A stretch of DNA of 64,000 bases from Gigaspora rosea (lineage: Eukaryota > Glomeromycota > Glomeromycetes > Diversisporales > Gigasporaceae). The position numbers and the translations under genes are program-made. Shown one piece after another: positions 45,757-57,407 of this stretch; positions within the stretch are counted from its first letter, which is position 1, and every line of letters begins with the position of its first letter. The stretch covers positions 64,791-128,790 of the forward strand of contig QKWP01000767.1 in NCBI GenBank assembly GCA_003550325.1. Reading direction: 5' to 3'. The notes under the pieces were generated by a model, which had not been told where the DNA came from, did not search any database, and worked only from the letters and a program-made list of their open reading frames with translations.

Positions 45757-47451
45757 CTTAGGGTGTTCCCAAGCACCTTAATCAATCTGTTGGAATCGGT
45801 CTGATAGTAAATTTTTATTAGTAAAAAAAAAAAATAGTTTAACGAATCAAATGATTGATTATTCCAATGAATAAAATAAGTGATGGAAGTTCAATGCGTC
45901 AGAAAGAAAAATTTTATTAACGGAAGTTCATTTAACTGATTAAGGGTATTCATCACATTGCTATCAACAAGAGATAGAAGCCCAAACGTCCTTTTTTATC
46001 ATAGAGTTGTGCATATTGGCGAAATTTTTCATTGATTGATTAGAAAAATAATTATCAAAATCATTACCAACGCTGACGAATTATTACCTTATTCTCCATG
46101 CTAAAAATATTCATCACAAATAAAAAAGTCACATTTTGTGTTCTGTTGGTTTGTAGTAAATTTTGAAAAAGAAGAAGCAAAAATTGGAAATGTCGTAGAT
46201 TGTTTTATCCTTTCGTTGATCTATCAATTGATAAATGGTAATAATGATAAAGATGTTTGTTCAAGCATCAATTGCAATCAATATTTTAATAAATCGTAAT
46301 ACTTGAGAACGAACATGACCATAAATTAACCACATTGAGGAAGATACATGAGCATATTTCAATCATATTGTGCGGGAAGCTTTAACTATTAGATCACGTG
46401 ATTTTGATCATTTTTTCGTAGTAATTAATAAAATACGAGCGTGTTTCAGGGACATGTGGATTTTGTGATATAATTTAGCAAATTATGTTTTCGCTATCAG
46501 GAAATTATGTGATTTACTAACGAATATACTACGTTGATCTATTTATATATAAACTTAAAAATTTATCTAGAAAAAAACTTGCGATTTTTTCAAAAAAAAA
46601 AAAGCTGCACTAAAAATTCAAATTGACTTTTTTCATGCAAATAGCTTATATTTGCTTGAACCATTAAACCATAAATTTTTTAAAAAAAAGATTTGTACTA
46701 GAAATTTAAATTTATTTTTTACATACAAATTTCTAAAAATTTATTTTTTAAAAAAAATGTGTTGCACTAAATTTATTTCAACTATTTGTGCTTTACGATC
46801 ATTAAAAAAGCATTTGTTATCATGTCCAACTGCTACTATAGCTATTTTAATGCTTGAAAAATATATTTGCTGTAATCAAAGCAAATCGAAGCATATCGAA
46901 GTAAATCGCAGTAAAACGCATAAAATTTGCGATTTGTTTCGATCACATCAAATCACAAAATCCACACATCCCTGGCATGTTCTAAAAATAAATAAAGTTT
47001 TTCCAGTCAGCTCTGATACTAATAAAATCTATAAAATTTAGTGTAACATGTGGTCTGTTAAGGTTATTTGATGGTCAAAAAGAGAATACATATACATTAC
47101 TTTTTTACAAAGTCCTAATAAAATAGTTTAAAAGGCTACTGCTTCATTTGTTTAGGTTTAAATTTAATTTTAAACCACAAATTTTGTTCTTAAAGGCAAG
47201 AAGAACTAATCTTGCGGATTGGTTTTAAAATTTAAAAATTTTTAAAAGAGGAGTAGCATTTTTTGTAAAACTATTTTTTATGGGATTTAAAGCTTTCCGC
47301 ACCATATTATCCCCATGCTATTAGTCTTCAACATCCCATTATCCATACTATTAGTTCTCAAAAATGGTCTAATTAATAATGTCATAATGGTTGAGTATCT
47401 CAATCACCAGCTAATCGAATTGAGTGTGCTACTTGAGAACATCCTTAATTT
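45757..47451. mobile_element. Possible element with TTAGGGTGTTC / GAACATCCTTAA ends
   Basis: TTAGGGTGTTCCCAAGCACC (about 45757) and the complement of CTTGAGAACATCCTTAA (to about 47450) resemble hAT-type ends, but no convincing duplication was found. It contains the smaller hAT-like MITE 46447-46974 and no supported gene. Confidence 0.3.
46447..46974. mobile_element. hAT-like MITE (528 bp)
   Basis: Ends CAGGGACATGTGGATTTTGT and (complement) CAGGGATGTGTGGATTTTGT. Flanks GCGTGTTT (46439-46446) and GCATGTTC (46975-46982) agree at 6 of 8. CAGGG ends with an 8-bp duplication fit hAT. Confidence 0.65.
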
Positions 47452-47848
47452 GAGTATTATAAACCTTTATTAATCTATGTATTTAAATAAGTTATTCAAA
47501 TTAATATTTATTAATTTATTTGTGTTTATATCATAAGTATAAATGTTATAGATTAAGTAATACTAACAATCACAGGTCGAATAAAGCCCTACCGGGAACT
47601 GTATAGCTGGACAAAAACCGGTGTTATACTATTAAAAATTTTCTGCGCATAAAATCTTCCTTATGATTATCACCCCTGTTATTCTGTCTCTGCACGATCA
47701 CGATCCGATCACCTTAAATTGCCCACGATTATGATCGATTATCCCTTCCTAAAATATAATACCTACGTTATTACCATATATAGATCTTTTCTTATTACTA
47801 TCTATAGATATCCCGATTGCCATATATGTCCTCCTATAGATATATTAT
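47452..47848. other. Non-coding DNA
   Basis: No gene or clear element seen. Confidence 0.4.
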
Positions 47849-48060
47849 AGTTATTGTATGGGTATGTAGTGAATAACCTAGTTACACACGGGTTCATATT
47901 CCGAAGGCACGGATTTAAATATGAACCCGTGTGTGTAACTGGTTATTCAGTATACCCATATAATAACTATCTTATTGCACGGTGTCTGACGTAACAATCC
48001 CGTGCCAATAAGTAAATGAAAAAAGCACGGGTTGTCACATAAGACCCGTACAATAAGTAT
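47849..48060. repeat. Foldback with ACACACGGGTTCATAT arms
   Basis: AGTTATTGTATGGGTATGTA ... pairs with ... TATACCCATATAATAACT (47849-47969), with inner arms ACACACGGGTTCATAT / ATATGAACCCGTGTGT. It is followed by facing GCACGG(G)TTGT words to about 48060. Related foldbacks occur inside the transposon at 36529-38063. Confidence 0.6.
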
Positions 48061-48734
48061 AATTACCATACCCGAATTCCATACTAAATTATCTGCAACG
48101 CGTGAAAATAAATTAGATTCATTCTTTAACAATACTAAGTGCGTGAAGCCTTTAAATATTACCACAAATCTGCTAGCCCAATGAAGAATTAGAAAGGCGG
48201 ATTTCAAATTAATGCTTCGGGTGTGAGTCTTGAATTGGATAAAGACGCGAGGGAAAAGTATAATTGGTGCTGAATAAATGTGTATTAGTAATGACGGAAA
48301 GATAATGACCCTGATAAAGAAAATCGTAGCTAGCTAACATGTATAAAAGAACAATGTATTCGACCTTCTTGTATCTTTAGGTTTATCTGAGTGAATTCCT
48401 CCTTTATAATAAACTCATCTGTGTGATTTCTTTATATATATCGTATCTGCTGATTATTGCACGATTTATTTATTTATTTATATATCGTACTGAATGATTA
48501 TTGCATATGAGTTTAACGATTGTTTATTTGATTTATTATTTTATTGCATTATTCGTTATTACATATTTTCCTATTTTTATTTATTGTAAACCCACCTTAT
48601 CTTTTATTCCCGAACTACTGTATCTAATATTCTCTAACCCGATATCTATCTAAGCCCATCCGATTTACCCAACCCTCGTTTACTATCCAAGCAGCTTAAA
48701 CTGGCGTGTCTGATCTCTTCCTTTTTCGATAGCA

Positions 48735-48776
48735 ACACCGGAGACATATCAGGTTTTGATATGTCTCCGGTTTTTT
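48735..48776 (+). other. Perfect 14-bp hairpin followed by a T-run
   Basis: CCGGAGACATATCA and TGATATGTCTCCGG pair perfectly around a 5-base loop, then TTTTTTATTTTT follows. The shape is that of an intrinsic terminator, or of a small hairpin RNA ending in a polymerase III stop. In this genome neither role can be assigned from sequence. G+C in the stem is high for the region. Confidence 0.6.
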
Positions 48777-49012
48777 ATTTTTAAACCAGCTACATATCGG
48801 GTACCCGATATTAATATGGAGGTAACCTGATTATAATATGATATACCTATAAGTTATCAGTTTTAAACAGGTATCAAATCAGATAACCTGATAGCAATAT
48901 CAGTAATTTTATATGGCTATGAAATTTAACTGATAAATACTGGTTTTCTATAGAACAATCGGGTAAAAATCAGAGCAATATCGTAATTAAATAAGTTACT
49001 CTAATTCACAGG
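48777..49012. other. Non-coding DNA
   Basis: Contains facing words ATCAGGT/ACCTGAT and GGGTACCCGATAT, suggesting further short hairpins. No gene. Confidence 0.4.
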
Positions 49013-49341
49013 TTGAAGAAAGACAGATCAAGCTCCAATCGGCATCATGTAATCCCGATATGAACGATATGAACCCAATTTGAAACAGATATTTGGCGCA
49101 AATAGGAACCTTTAGGTCACAAATCGGGTTCATATAAGCGTTCAAAACATATTGGAATGCTGATGGATCTATCAGTTAATTGATAAAGCTATAAGGCAAG
49201 CTTTAGAGTTATCGACATTTTGATATGTATTGAACACCCATATGAACCCGATATGTACCCTAAAGGTCTCCTATTTGTGCCATATTGGGTTCATATCGGA
49301 ATTACATGATGCTGATTGGAGCCCGATTTGCCTTCATTCAA
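49013..49341. mobile_element. Foldback MITE (329 bp) with ~130-bp arms
   Basis: Arms run from TTGAAGAAAGACAGATCAAG through CTCCAATCGGCATCATGTAA and ATGAACCC, mirrored to GGAGCCCGATTTGCCTTCAT at the right end. No clear duplication; no ORF. Confidence 0.7.
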
Positions 49342-49984
49342 TACTTCAGGGTGATTCAAAATTAACTTATTTCGAAAATAAAATAGAAGTTTAAAAAATC
49401 CTATTTTTATTTTGAAATTCCGAAATCAGAAAATAAAATAGGAGCATTTTCTAAAGCAACTTAAGTTGATTCTAATTTGATCCTTGTAACAAATGTGTAA
49501 TCGATAAATTTGAAAATAAATTAATTCAAAAATAACTGAACCTCAAGACTATCATTATTGGGAAAAAAATCATTTGCTATAGTGATCTTAGAACGCCAAC
49601 AGACTCATTATGTTGTTGCCATCCTAAAAATTCTAAATGCAAAGACGTAGGCTCTATAAGTAGACTTTAAGGCAACAAATTAATTTTCGTGCATACTAAT
49701 TTGTTTTCTTCTCATTCTTTATATTCTTTATACAGTACAATTTTAATGTGATAATTGCCCTTCGGCCACTGAGTAAACTTTATCTTAAAATCACTTAAAT
49801 TCTAAAATAACTTCACTAAATTGATTTAGAATTTCTTCATTTTTATTTAGGCTGAATTGGAATTCTTTATCAACATGAGCATGTTTTGGAATTCTAATAC
49901 AGTATGTGTACTCGTGGATTCTAAACACTAATCTAATCACCAGTTACACAGATCAGTATAAATATACTTCTTTTACAATTCTAA
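49342..49984. other. AT-rich non-coding DNA
   Basis: No gene or clear element seen. Confidence 0.4.
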
Positions 49985-51450
49985 CTACGAACTATTTTTT
50001 TTTGGCTTTCTTTTTTTTGCTTGAACTTTTCTTTTTTTTTTTTATATTTTTAGGTTTTTGTAATGCTTTTTCTTTATGGGATCTCATCATTTGGAGTTGT
50101 ACATTCTAGCGAATTTCTTCTTCGTCGGTGTCATATTTCTTTATTGCCAGTGCAGTCTTGTTATGGTTCGTCATGTAGTTTTTCAGGGAAGCATACAGTT
50201 TTTTTGCTTGAACTAGTTTTTTTTTTACTGAGTACTAACATTTATAGTTTTTTTAGTGCTTTTTTCTTCATGTGATCTTGTTGTTGAAGTCGTTCATTCT
50301 GGTAAATTTTCTTCTTCGTTGGTATCGTGTCTCTTTACTGCTGGTGCATCCTTTCATTAACGGCTTCATCACGTAGTTTTTTGGGAAATCTTACTTTTTT
50401 TTTGAACTTGTTTTCTTTTTTTACTGAGTACTAACATTTTTAGGTTTGTAGTGCTTTTTTTCATGTGATCTCATCGTTGAAGTTATTCTGGTGAATTTCC
50501 TTTTTCATTGGTATTATGTCTTTTTACTGTTAGTGCAGCCCTTTTGACAATGGCTTTAACACATAGTTTTTCAGATGATTATACATTTTTTTTCTTGTTT
50601 TCTTTTTTTTTACTAAGTACACTATTTTAGTTTTGTAGTGCTTTTTTTCTTCATGTGATTTTGGCATTGGAGTCACCCATGCTGGTGAATTTTTTTCTTT
50701 GTTGGTATCATGTTTCTTTACTGCTAGTGCAGTCCTTTCGTTAACAGCTTTATCATGTAGTTTTTCAGGGAATCATATTTTTTTTTGCTTGAACTTTTTT
50801 TTTATTTACTAAGCACTAATAACATTTTTATTTTTGTAGTGCTTTTCTTTGTGCCCTTTCTGTAAATTTTTTTTTGTTGGTAACATTTCTTTTTATTGCC
50901 GATGCATCTTTTCATTAATAGCTTTATAACTTATTTTTTCAGGAAATCATACTTTTATTTTTTGAACTTTTTTTTTTTACTAAGTACTACCATTTCAGTT
51001 TGTAGTGCTTTTTTTTGTGTGATCTCATTGTTGGAGTCATTCTGGTGAATTTTCTTCTTCATTGGTGTCATGTCTTTTTACTGCCGGTGCAGTCCTTTCG
51101 TTAATGGTTTTATAACATAGTTTTTTTTTGAATTCTTTTTTTTTTACTTTGAGTACTAATTTTAAGTTTTTGTAGTACTTTTTTTCATAGGATCTTGTTG
51201 TTGGAATCATTTATTCTGTTCTTCATTGGTGTCATTTTTCTTTATTCTGTTGTAGTTCTTTTGTTAGTGGCTTTGTCATGTAGGTTTTCAAAGAAGCGAA
51301 GGTTTTCTTTTTTTAAGTAATAATATTTAGTTTTAGGTGCTTTTCTTCTTGTTGTAGAGGTGCTCATTTCGTCATTTTTGTAGTTAGAATCACCCATTTC
51401 ACGTATTTTCTTTGTCATTGTTTCATCCAGTTACTAATTTAGCTAGTGTT
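49985..51450. repeat. T-rich tandem repeat, unit ~170-200 bp, about 7 copies
   Basis: Each unit runs: T-run, TTGAAC, T-run, ACTGAGTACTAACATTT, GTAGTGCTTTTTT, ATGTGATCTCAT, GAGTCATTC, GGTGAATTTTCTTCTTC, TTGGT(A/G)TCATGT, TTTACTGC, GGTGCAGTCCTTTCGTTAA, GTAGTTTTTCAGGGAATCA. Copies are diverged in sequence and length. Short open frames in it are shadows. Confidence 0.8.
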
Positions 51451-53810
51451 AATGGCTTAGAGTGTAGAATAAATTACTAAGTGCAATTAAATATGTTGCA
51501 TAAGGGAGCTGACAGAAATCACGTGTTTTTTTGGTAGGTGGGTGGGTTAGCCAATGTATCAGATGTAATTCTGGCTAGAATTATCAAATTCTGGCCAAAA
51601 TTATAAAAAACTTTTTAATTAAAATTATAAATTTATATATAATTTTAATATTAAATAACTTTTGATCTACTGGACCAATTTGGATGATTTAACTACCAAA
51701 ATGATCCTTTCAAAAAGAAAATTCTAACAACCTAAAATTATTAAATTCTAATTACTAGATCGTAAGATCAGTATTGATTTGTATTACTATATTTTTTTTT
51801 TTAAAGCTTCATAGCCGTCTGATCTTTATTAGCAAATTATATAAAAACTATATCATTTAATGTACTAACAGTAGAGACCGAACTAAGCTGGCTGCCTGAA
51901 TTGGTGCCCAACTTTGGCTACTGCACTGAAATGGTTTGCTCATACTCAAGCAATGGTCTTCCCCATCAGCAAGAAGTATAGCACCGCCTGGCTTCAGAAA
52001 ACCAACCACAGAATCCATTCTACCTAAAAACTTCTTCTCTGAGCTTCTCATAAAGAAGAATAAAAAAGGGGAAAAGATTAAAAGTGGTGACAATACCTAA
52101 ACGACTAACCAAAAAAACAACCAAAAATACAACCAAAAGAAAGAAATAGTAAAAGAAAAACCAAAGAAAAAGCAAAGAAAGAATAGAAACTGTAGATGCT
52201 AACACATCTAGCATAAACAGTAAAAATTATATAATACCACAAGACTAATGTCTACCGGTGTATTATATGTACAGATATATGAAAAAAAGAAAAAACGAAA
52301 CTAAAGAAAAAGATAAGAAATTTTTCACATGCCCTCCAGATCTAACTACGTCATTCATTGTTTATTTGTATGTAGCGACCAAATCCACACGTGACGGCGC
52401 CGGTCCCGATTCGGATCATCCCAATTCGGAAGGAGTAAACACTGCCGATCTTTTGGAGGGGGTAAGCTAGAATTCCCAATTTTTGGCGAAAATTTTGAAA
52501 AAATCCAAAGGAGAGCATGACGTTACTCAAAAGAAATTTAAAAGAGAGAGTGCAGTTGGAGAAACTCAATTTTTTGTTGTTCCCCATTGTTTTGCCACAA
52601 AAAACTTCGTCGACAGAAGAAAACTTTAATTTCCACCAAAATTTCTCGTACAAGGGCTCCACCTTCCACCTTCTGCCAGTTATCTTGTAAAAGTACGCTT
52701 TTGGCTTGCATGTCGAATATATAAAGGAGTCCCTGGAAAGTTAGTTGACCTTTATAAAAACTGTTTTCTTGTATTATCCTACTATACATTAAGTATAGGC
52801 AACGCTCCAACAAAAAACTTCTTGTTTTTCTTCCGTCAGAAATTTGGTTCAAGTGATCGTCAGAAAGAGTTGTTTAAGGGTAGAGTCCAATGTAGATCAA
52901 TTTCATATGATATTGATGTACGATAAAAGTTACACATAGGTTACAAAAATACGCCACTATTAAAACTTTTTAAATTTACTATCAAAAATTTATCAAATTT
53001 GGATATAGCACATATCAAACCTTCTATTTATAGTAGTAAAAATTTAAAACTTCTGTGGCTTGAAGAAAGCCCACTTACATATTTGGTCAAATTCTCTGTA
53101 GTGAGCTCAAATTCTCTGTGGTGACACAAAAAAAAACATCGTTCCATAAGTTTCTAGAATACCCAAATTTGGAAATCCGAATTCTGGAATTCCCAACAAG
53201 TATGCTACGTTACTATAATCGTCTTTTGAAGACTATTTTCCATTTTTTAGGAACTTTACCAACCTAAGACATATAACCCGCCAAATTATTAATTCCAAGT
53301 TTGTGCGATTTATTACACCTGTTCATTTGTATTATAAATTATAACCCGTTTTGCAATTATGAAACATTCGGTTATATAATTTTAGATCGTGAATATTTAT
53401 TAACTATTATAATACCCGGGTAAGTGCAAAAAGTAATTTATTATACTAAAATTTGAACGTTCAAAACTAAAAAAAAAAAAAAAAAACTTTATATATAGAA
53501 TAATGCTGATTGCAACCCAGTTGGAGCATAGCGATGTTTTATGATGAAAGGATCGAATTGAAAAGACAGGCATAAGGCATTATTATTATCAAAAATCTGC
53601 TAAGAGATGCTGTTGGAAAGCATTAAAATTCGTACAAAATAACCTTGAATATTATTATGGAATAGGATAGATTCTTGAAATAGCCATTATAATAAAAATT
53701 TTCATCAAATTGTAATTCTATACGTGTTAGAATTTGAAATAAATTGGAGGTGCCGCTATCAAAACGTGTTGTCAGAATATTATCGCTTTTTTGTTAATGC
53801 TGCCAAAGGA

Positions 53811-53974
53811 AAATGAGACTTCGGGTTTTCAAGTTCATTTATTATTTACCGGGTTCAACCCTTTGTAAATCTGATTGTAACATATAGTCGCATACCACTT
53901 CACCGATCAGATTTCTGATGGGCTGTAACCTAGTATCTAATAAATGATAAACTTGAAAGCCCGAAGTCTCATTT
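53811..53974. mobile_element. Foldback MITE (164 bp)
   Basis: AAATGAGACTTCGGGTTTTC pairs with GAAAGCCCGAAGTCTCATTT. The two arms are about 30 bp long. Confidence 0.65.
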
Positions 53975-54394
53975 ATTAATACTGATATACAAGTTAAAAT
54001 AAAAATAAATAAATCAATAAATATTGTTTAAAACAAAATCAACCTTTATTTTCAGGATTTTTTGACACATTACAGTAATAATAATTATAATGTAATAATA
54101 ATTATAATTGTACGAAATATAATTATTACTATTATTAATATAAATAATCTTATAATGAGCTATATTTTTTAAATAAATTCTTGATGTTAGCCATACGATT
54201 ATAAATAAATAAAGATAATTTAGTAGATTTATTTGATACTTACATAAAACATCTTGAGAATTATGTTATTGAATAAAATTGAACGTTTTTTAGATTTGGG
54301 TAAGATTAATTAATAAAATATAAATATCCGTTGCCAAATTTTGGTTCAAAAGCCTATTAGAAGAAGGTTTTTTGATCAGTAATTATAGTATATA

Positions 54395-54694
54395 AGGCCA
54401 CATAAAGTTGGTTTTTCGTTTGCATTACCCACTGACTGATTTTCAAAAAAATTTTAAGTCCTAATTGTGCCAATTATTTAATTTTTGCTATTTGTTTTTT
54501 AGAGACCTTTTCAATTATCCGATAGGACAGATGGAAAAAAATCCGACCACCAACCCAAGTTTCTGATTCTGTTATGCAAAGTGAAAACATGCCCTAGATA
54601 TGATTAATTTACAGATAATAATAATAACAAACCAACTACAGATCGGAATTTTGAAAATCATGTAATGCAAAACGAAAATCAACTTTGCGTGGTC
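54395..54694. mobile_element. Foldback MITE (~300 bp)
   Basis: GGCCACATAAAGTTGGTTTT and the complement of AAAATCAACTTTGCGTGGTC are inverted, followed by TCGTTTGCATTAC / GTAATGCAAAACGA. Confidence 0.6.
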
Positions 54695-54822
54695 TAAAAC
54701 TCTTCTGTCTCAAGAACAATATTCATTAAAACTGTTGGAAAAAAATTTTTATCTACCTTGTTTACAATGAAACATTCCAATAGTGCCGACTAAATTGACA
54801 TATGAATTCCTGATTTCTAGAC

Positions 54823-55262
54823 TTTAACTAAATGTTGAAAAATTCTTTGAATAAACATTCGGATTTAAAAACAGTTAAGTCCGCAATGCTAATTATATGT
54901 AATTGATGTTCATCAAGCATGTGATGTGACTAATTTGATCTAATAACTTTATCTCGTATCCCGGCTGATTTTTATAATAATCAAATTCTTTAGAAGTTAC
55001 AACAAATCAGTATGATATAGGTGAGCAGATCAATATAGTACAGACTCTGATCTGCTCACTATATCATACTGATTTGCTGTAATTTCTAAAGAATTCGATT
55101 ATTATAAAAATCAGCCGGGATACGATATTCTAAAGGTATTTAGATCAAATTGGTCACATCACATGCTTGATGAACATCAATTACATATAATTAGCATTGC
55201 GGATTAACTGTTTTTAAATCCGAACGTTTATTCAAAGAATTTTTTCAACTTTTAGTTTAAAA
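54823..55262. mobile_element. Long near-perfect palindrome (~440 bp)
   Basis: Arms of ~200 bp, from GTTGAAAAATTCTTTGAATA inward through GTATCCCGGCTGATTTTTAT to TATAGGTGAGCAGATC, mirrored to GAATTTTTTCAAC. The spacer is only ~17 bp, so a strong cruciform or hairpin could form. High arm identity suggests recent origin or gene conversion. Confidence 0.85.
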
Positions 55263-56061
55263 ATTGGTCTGTACTACAGACTAATTTTAAACTATACCAT
55301 ACTAATTAGCAGTAACTCCTAACCCTAACATATATAATACCGATCAGTATAGCATAGATTTTAAAAAACTGGCCTGTACTGTACTGATCTGATCACCTAT
55401 ACCATACTGATCAGCGTAACTTGTCATCTATCGTAAATTGATAGTAACCAAGATCGGCAGATATTAAATGAATCCTAGGTGATTCTTCTTTGATAAAATG
55501 GTTTGTTTATCACCAATTATGTAAATGATGCATTCAGTTAACAACTATAGTCTATAAAAATAGAATTGTAAAATATTTATTTAGGCATCTGAAAAATGCA
55601 TTAGAAAATACTCTAATGCAGAAAATAACAACAATTTTAAAATGGAACTTCACCAGTTTCATCTGCAAGCCTAACTGCGGTGTAGTGTTTCGAGATCAAC
55701 TTTTTTCAAAGTCTGATTTATTTTGATATGAAATTTTAAGTATGTTCTTTTCGTTTTTTGTCTTATAGGGTTAGGGTAAGGTTTGAGGGTAGATTTGATG
55801 TTTAAAGAGTATATATGGATTTTAGCAGGCTTATAGTTTCAAATCGTGACCCCAAATTTCAGCATTAGCCGATTTCAGCATCCCCAACGTATAATATGAT
55901 TTAGGATGAAACCATTTGTCTAAGAAACCTTTCAACATAATGCTGTAATGAAACACCTTTAGCAGGGACGGGTCAATGCACTTCTGTGTGCATGCACGTT
56001 CATTCATGCGAATTTATGCACATGGCTCCGACAATGCGCATTTTCTCATCAGTCTAAAATA

Positions 56062-56234
56062 GAGTTAATACTTGGATTCGGATCCTAATCATAAGATCCG
56101 GATTCTAATCATTAGATCCGGATCTAATCATCAGATCCGGTTCTTATGATTAGCACCAGTTCTTATGATTAGAATCCGGATCTTATGATTAGCACCGGAT
56201 CTTATAATTAGGATCCGGATCCGAGTATTAACTC
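56062..56234. mobile_element. TA-flanked foldback built of GGATCC/CCGGATCT words
   Basis: GAGTTAATACTTGGATTCGG and the complement of CCGGATCCGAGTATTAACTC, with TA at 56060-56061 and 56235-56236. The inside repeats CTTATGATTAG and ATCCGGATC on both strands. Confidence 0.7.
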
Positions 56235-56558
56235 TAGTCTATAATTCTACCCAATGTTTCTGATTAGAATTTGCCCTGATGAATCATGAATATCAAACAT
56301 TTATGCGATTTGGCTCATCTCTAGGCGAAGCATTTCGTTTTAGTCTGATGCTTTGTTGCGACTCTATAAATAAATTGTTAGAGATTGAAACAAATTACTA
56401 ATATGTGATTATAATTAATAAAACATATAAAAATGTTACTTGGGAGATTTTTTAAATATATTTAAAAACGTAAAGTCGTTAATATCATACACGCAAATTA
56501 GTGAATAAATTTAAATTTCAAACAAAAACAAAAAATCAACCTTCAATATAAATCCAAA

Positions 56559-57407
56559 ATGTCAAAATGGTATGATAGATGTGTTGCCAATTTACCAGAA
56601 AAAAGAATTCGAATAGGCAATTCAGATAAAGGATTGATTGTAAGGGAAATTGATCCAGAATTGGAAGTTTTAGTGCTACATGACCGGCTTCAAGCAATCT
56701 CACTTGACGAAAAAAGTCCTACACCACTCGCTGGGTATTATCATCTAAACAGCGTTGGACAAAATGAATGGATTCCTTTATTACCCGGGTATTCTGTATT
56801 TGTTAAGTTCCAAAAAAAAATTTGGAAATTTAGTATTATACGTGATCAAACCTTTCGCCTTAATTTTCAATGGAATACATACGATAGTGATTCTAATTTT
56901 GAAATACCGATATCATCTGGCTCCGATAACTGCTTATTCAAGAGTAAAAAATTAAGAGAGCAATATGATCCAACTAATACCCGATCTTTACCCTATATGC
57001 TTGGCTTTTTAGAATCTACTAATGTCGCTTTTTTACAGGCGACTGTCGCAGCAAAATATCCGAATGTTTTTCCTAACCATAAACAAATTGTAGATGCGTT
57101 AGAAAAAGAACAACAATTGCGAAGCAAATTAAAAAGAAAGAAAATCCAAATAGAGGACTTAATAAAAGAAGTATCAGATATCCCAATAACACAAAATATA
57201 TTCTTAGAAGAAAGGGGCAAAACTTTATCGAATGAAGAGATTCAAGCATTAATGTTAGTATATTATGAAAATAAGCATAAAATCGATAGCCTTAATCAGA
57301 AAATAACTCGCTTAAAAAGGCGTATAGAAAACCTAGAGAGCCAATTTCAAGAAAATAATATGAATATCGATGAAAATAACTTGTTAGAAAAAGTATCGAA
57401 GGCGTAA
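56559..57407 (+). CDS. N-terminal part of the transposase-helicase gene
   Basis: The 282 codons from an AAA-ATG context begin MSKWYDRCVANLPEKRIRIG. Residues 1-~170 are globular with no motif I can name (GYYHLNSVGQNEWIPLLPG, IWKFSIIRD). Residues ~180-275 are a charged coiled coil (KEQQLRSKLKRKKIQIEDL, INQKITRLKRRIENLESQ-like heptads). The frame stops at 57407, but a one-base shift near 57365-57405 leads without a stop into the transposase zinc motif downstream. I therefore read it as exon 1 of one gene with a frameshift; a separate accessory ORF is the alternative. Confidence 0.7.
   Translation: MSKWYDRCVANLPEKRIRIGNSDKGLIVREIDPELEVLVLHDRLQAISLDEKSPTPLAGYYHLNSVGQNEWIPLLPGYSVFVKFQKKIWKFSIIRDQTFRLNFQWNTYDSDSNFEIPISSGSDNCLFKSKKLREQYDPTNTRSLPYMLGFLESTNVAFLQATVAAKYPNVFPNHKQIVDALEKEQQLRSKLKRKKIQIEDLIKEVSDIPITQNIFLEERGKTLSNEEIQALMLVYYENKHKIDSLNQKITRLKRRIENLESQFQENNMNIDENNLLEKVSKA

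Larger units (their letters stand above)
52878..56558. other. Non-coding 5' region of the 8.9-kb transposon
   Basis: Holds several independent foldbacks (53811-53974, 54395-54694, 54823-55262, 56062-56234) and a CCTAACCCTAAC patch at 55319. A CTATAAATA box at 56362-56370 lies about 190 bp before the ATG and may be the promoter. No supported ORF. Confidence 0.6.

Noticed and set aside
45000-47041. 129-codon ORF at 46652-47041
   Set aside because: It crosses the right arm of a hAT-like MITE, has AT-driven composition and no motif.
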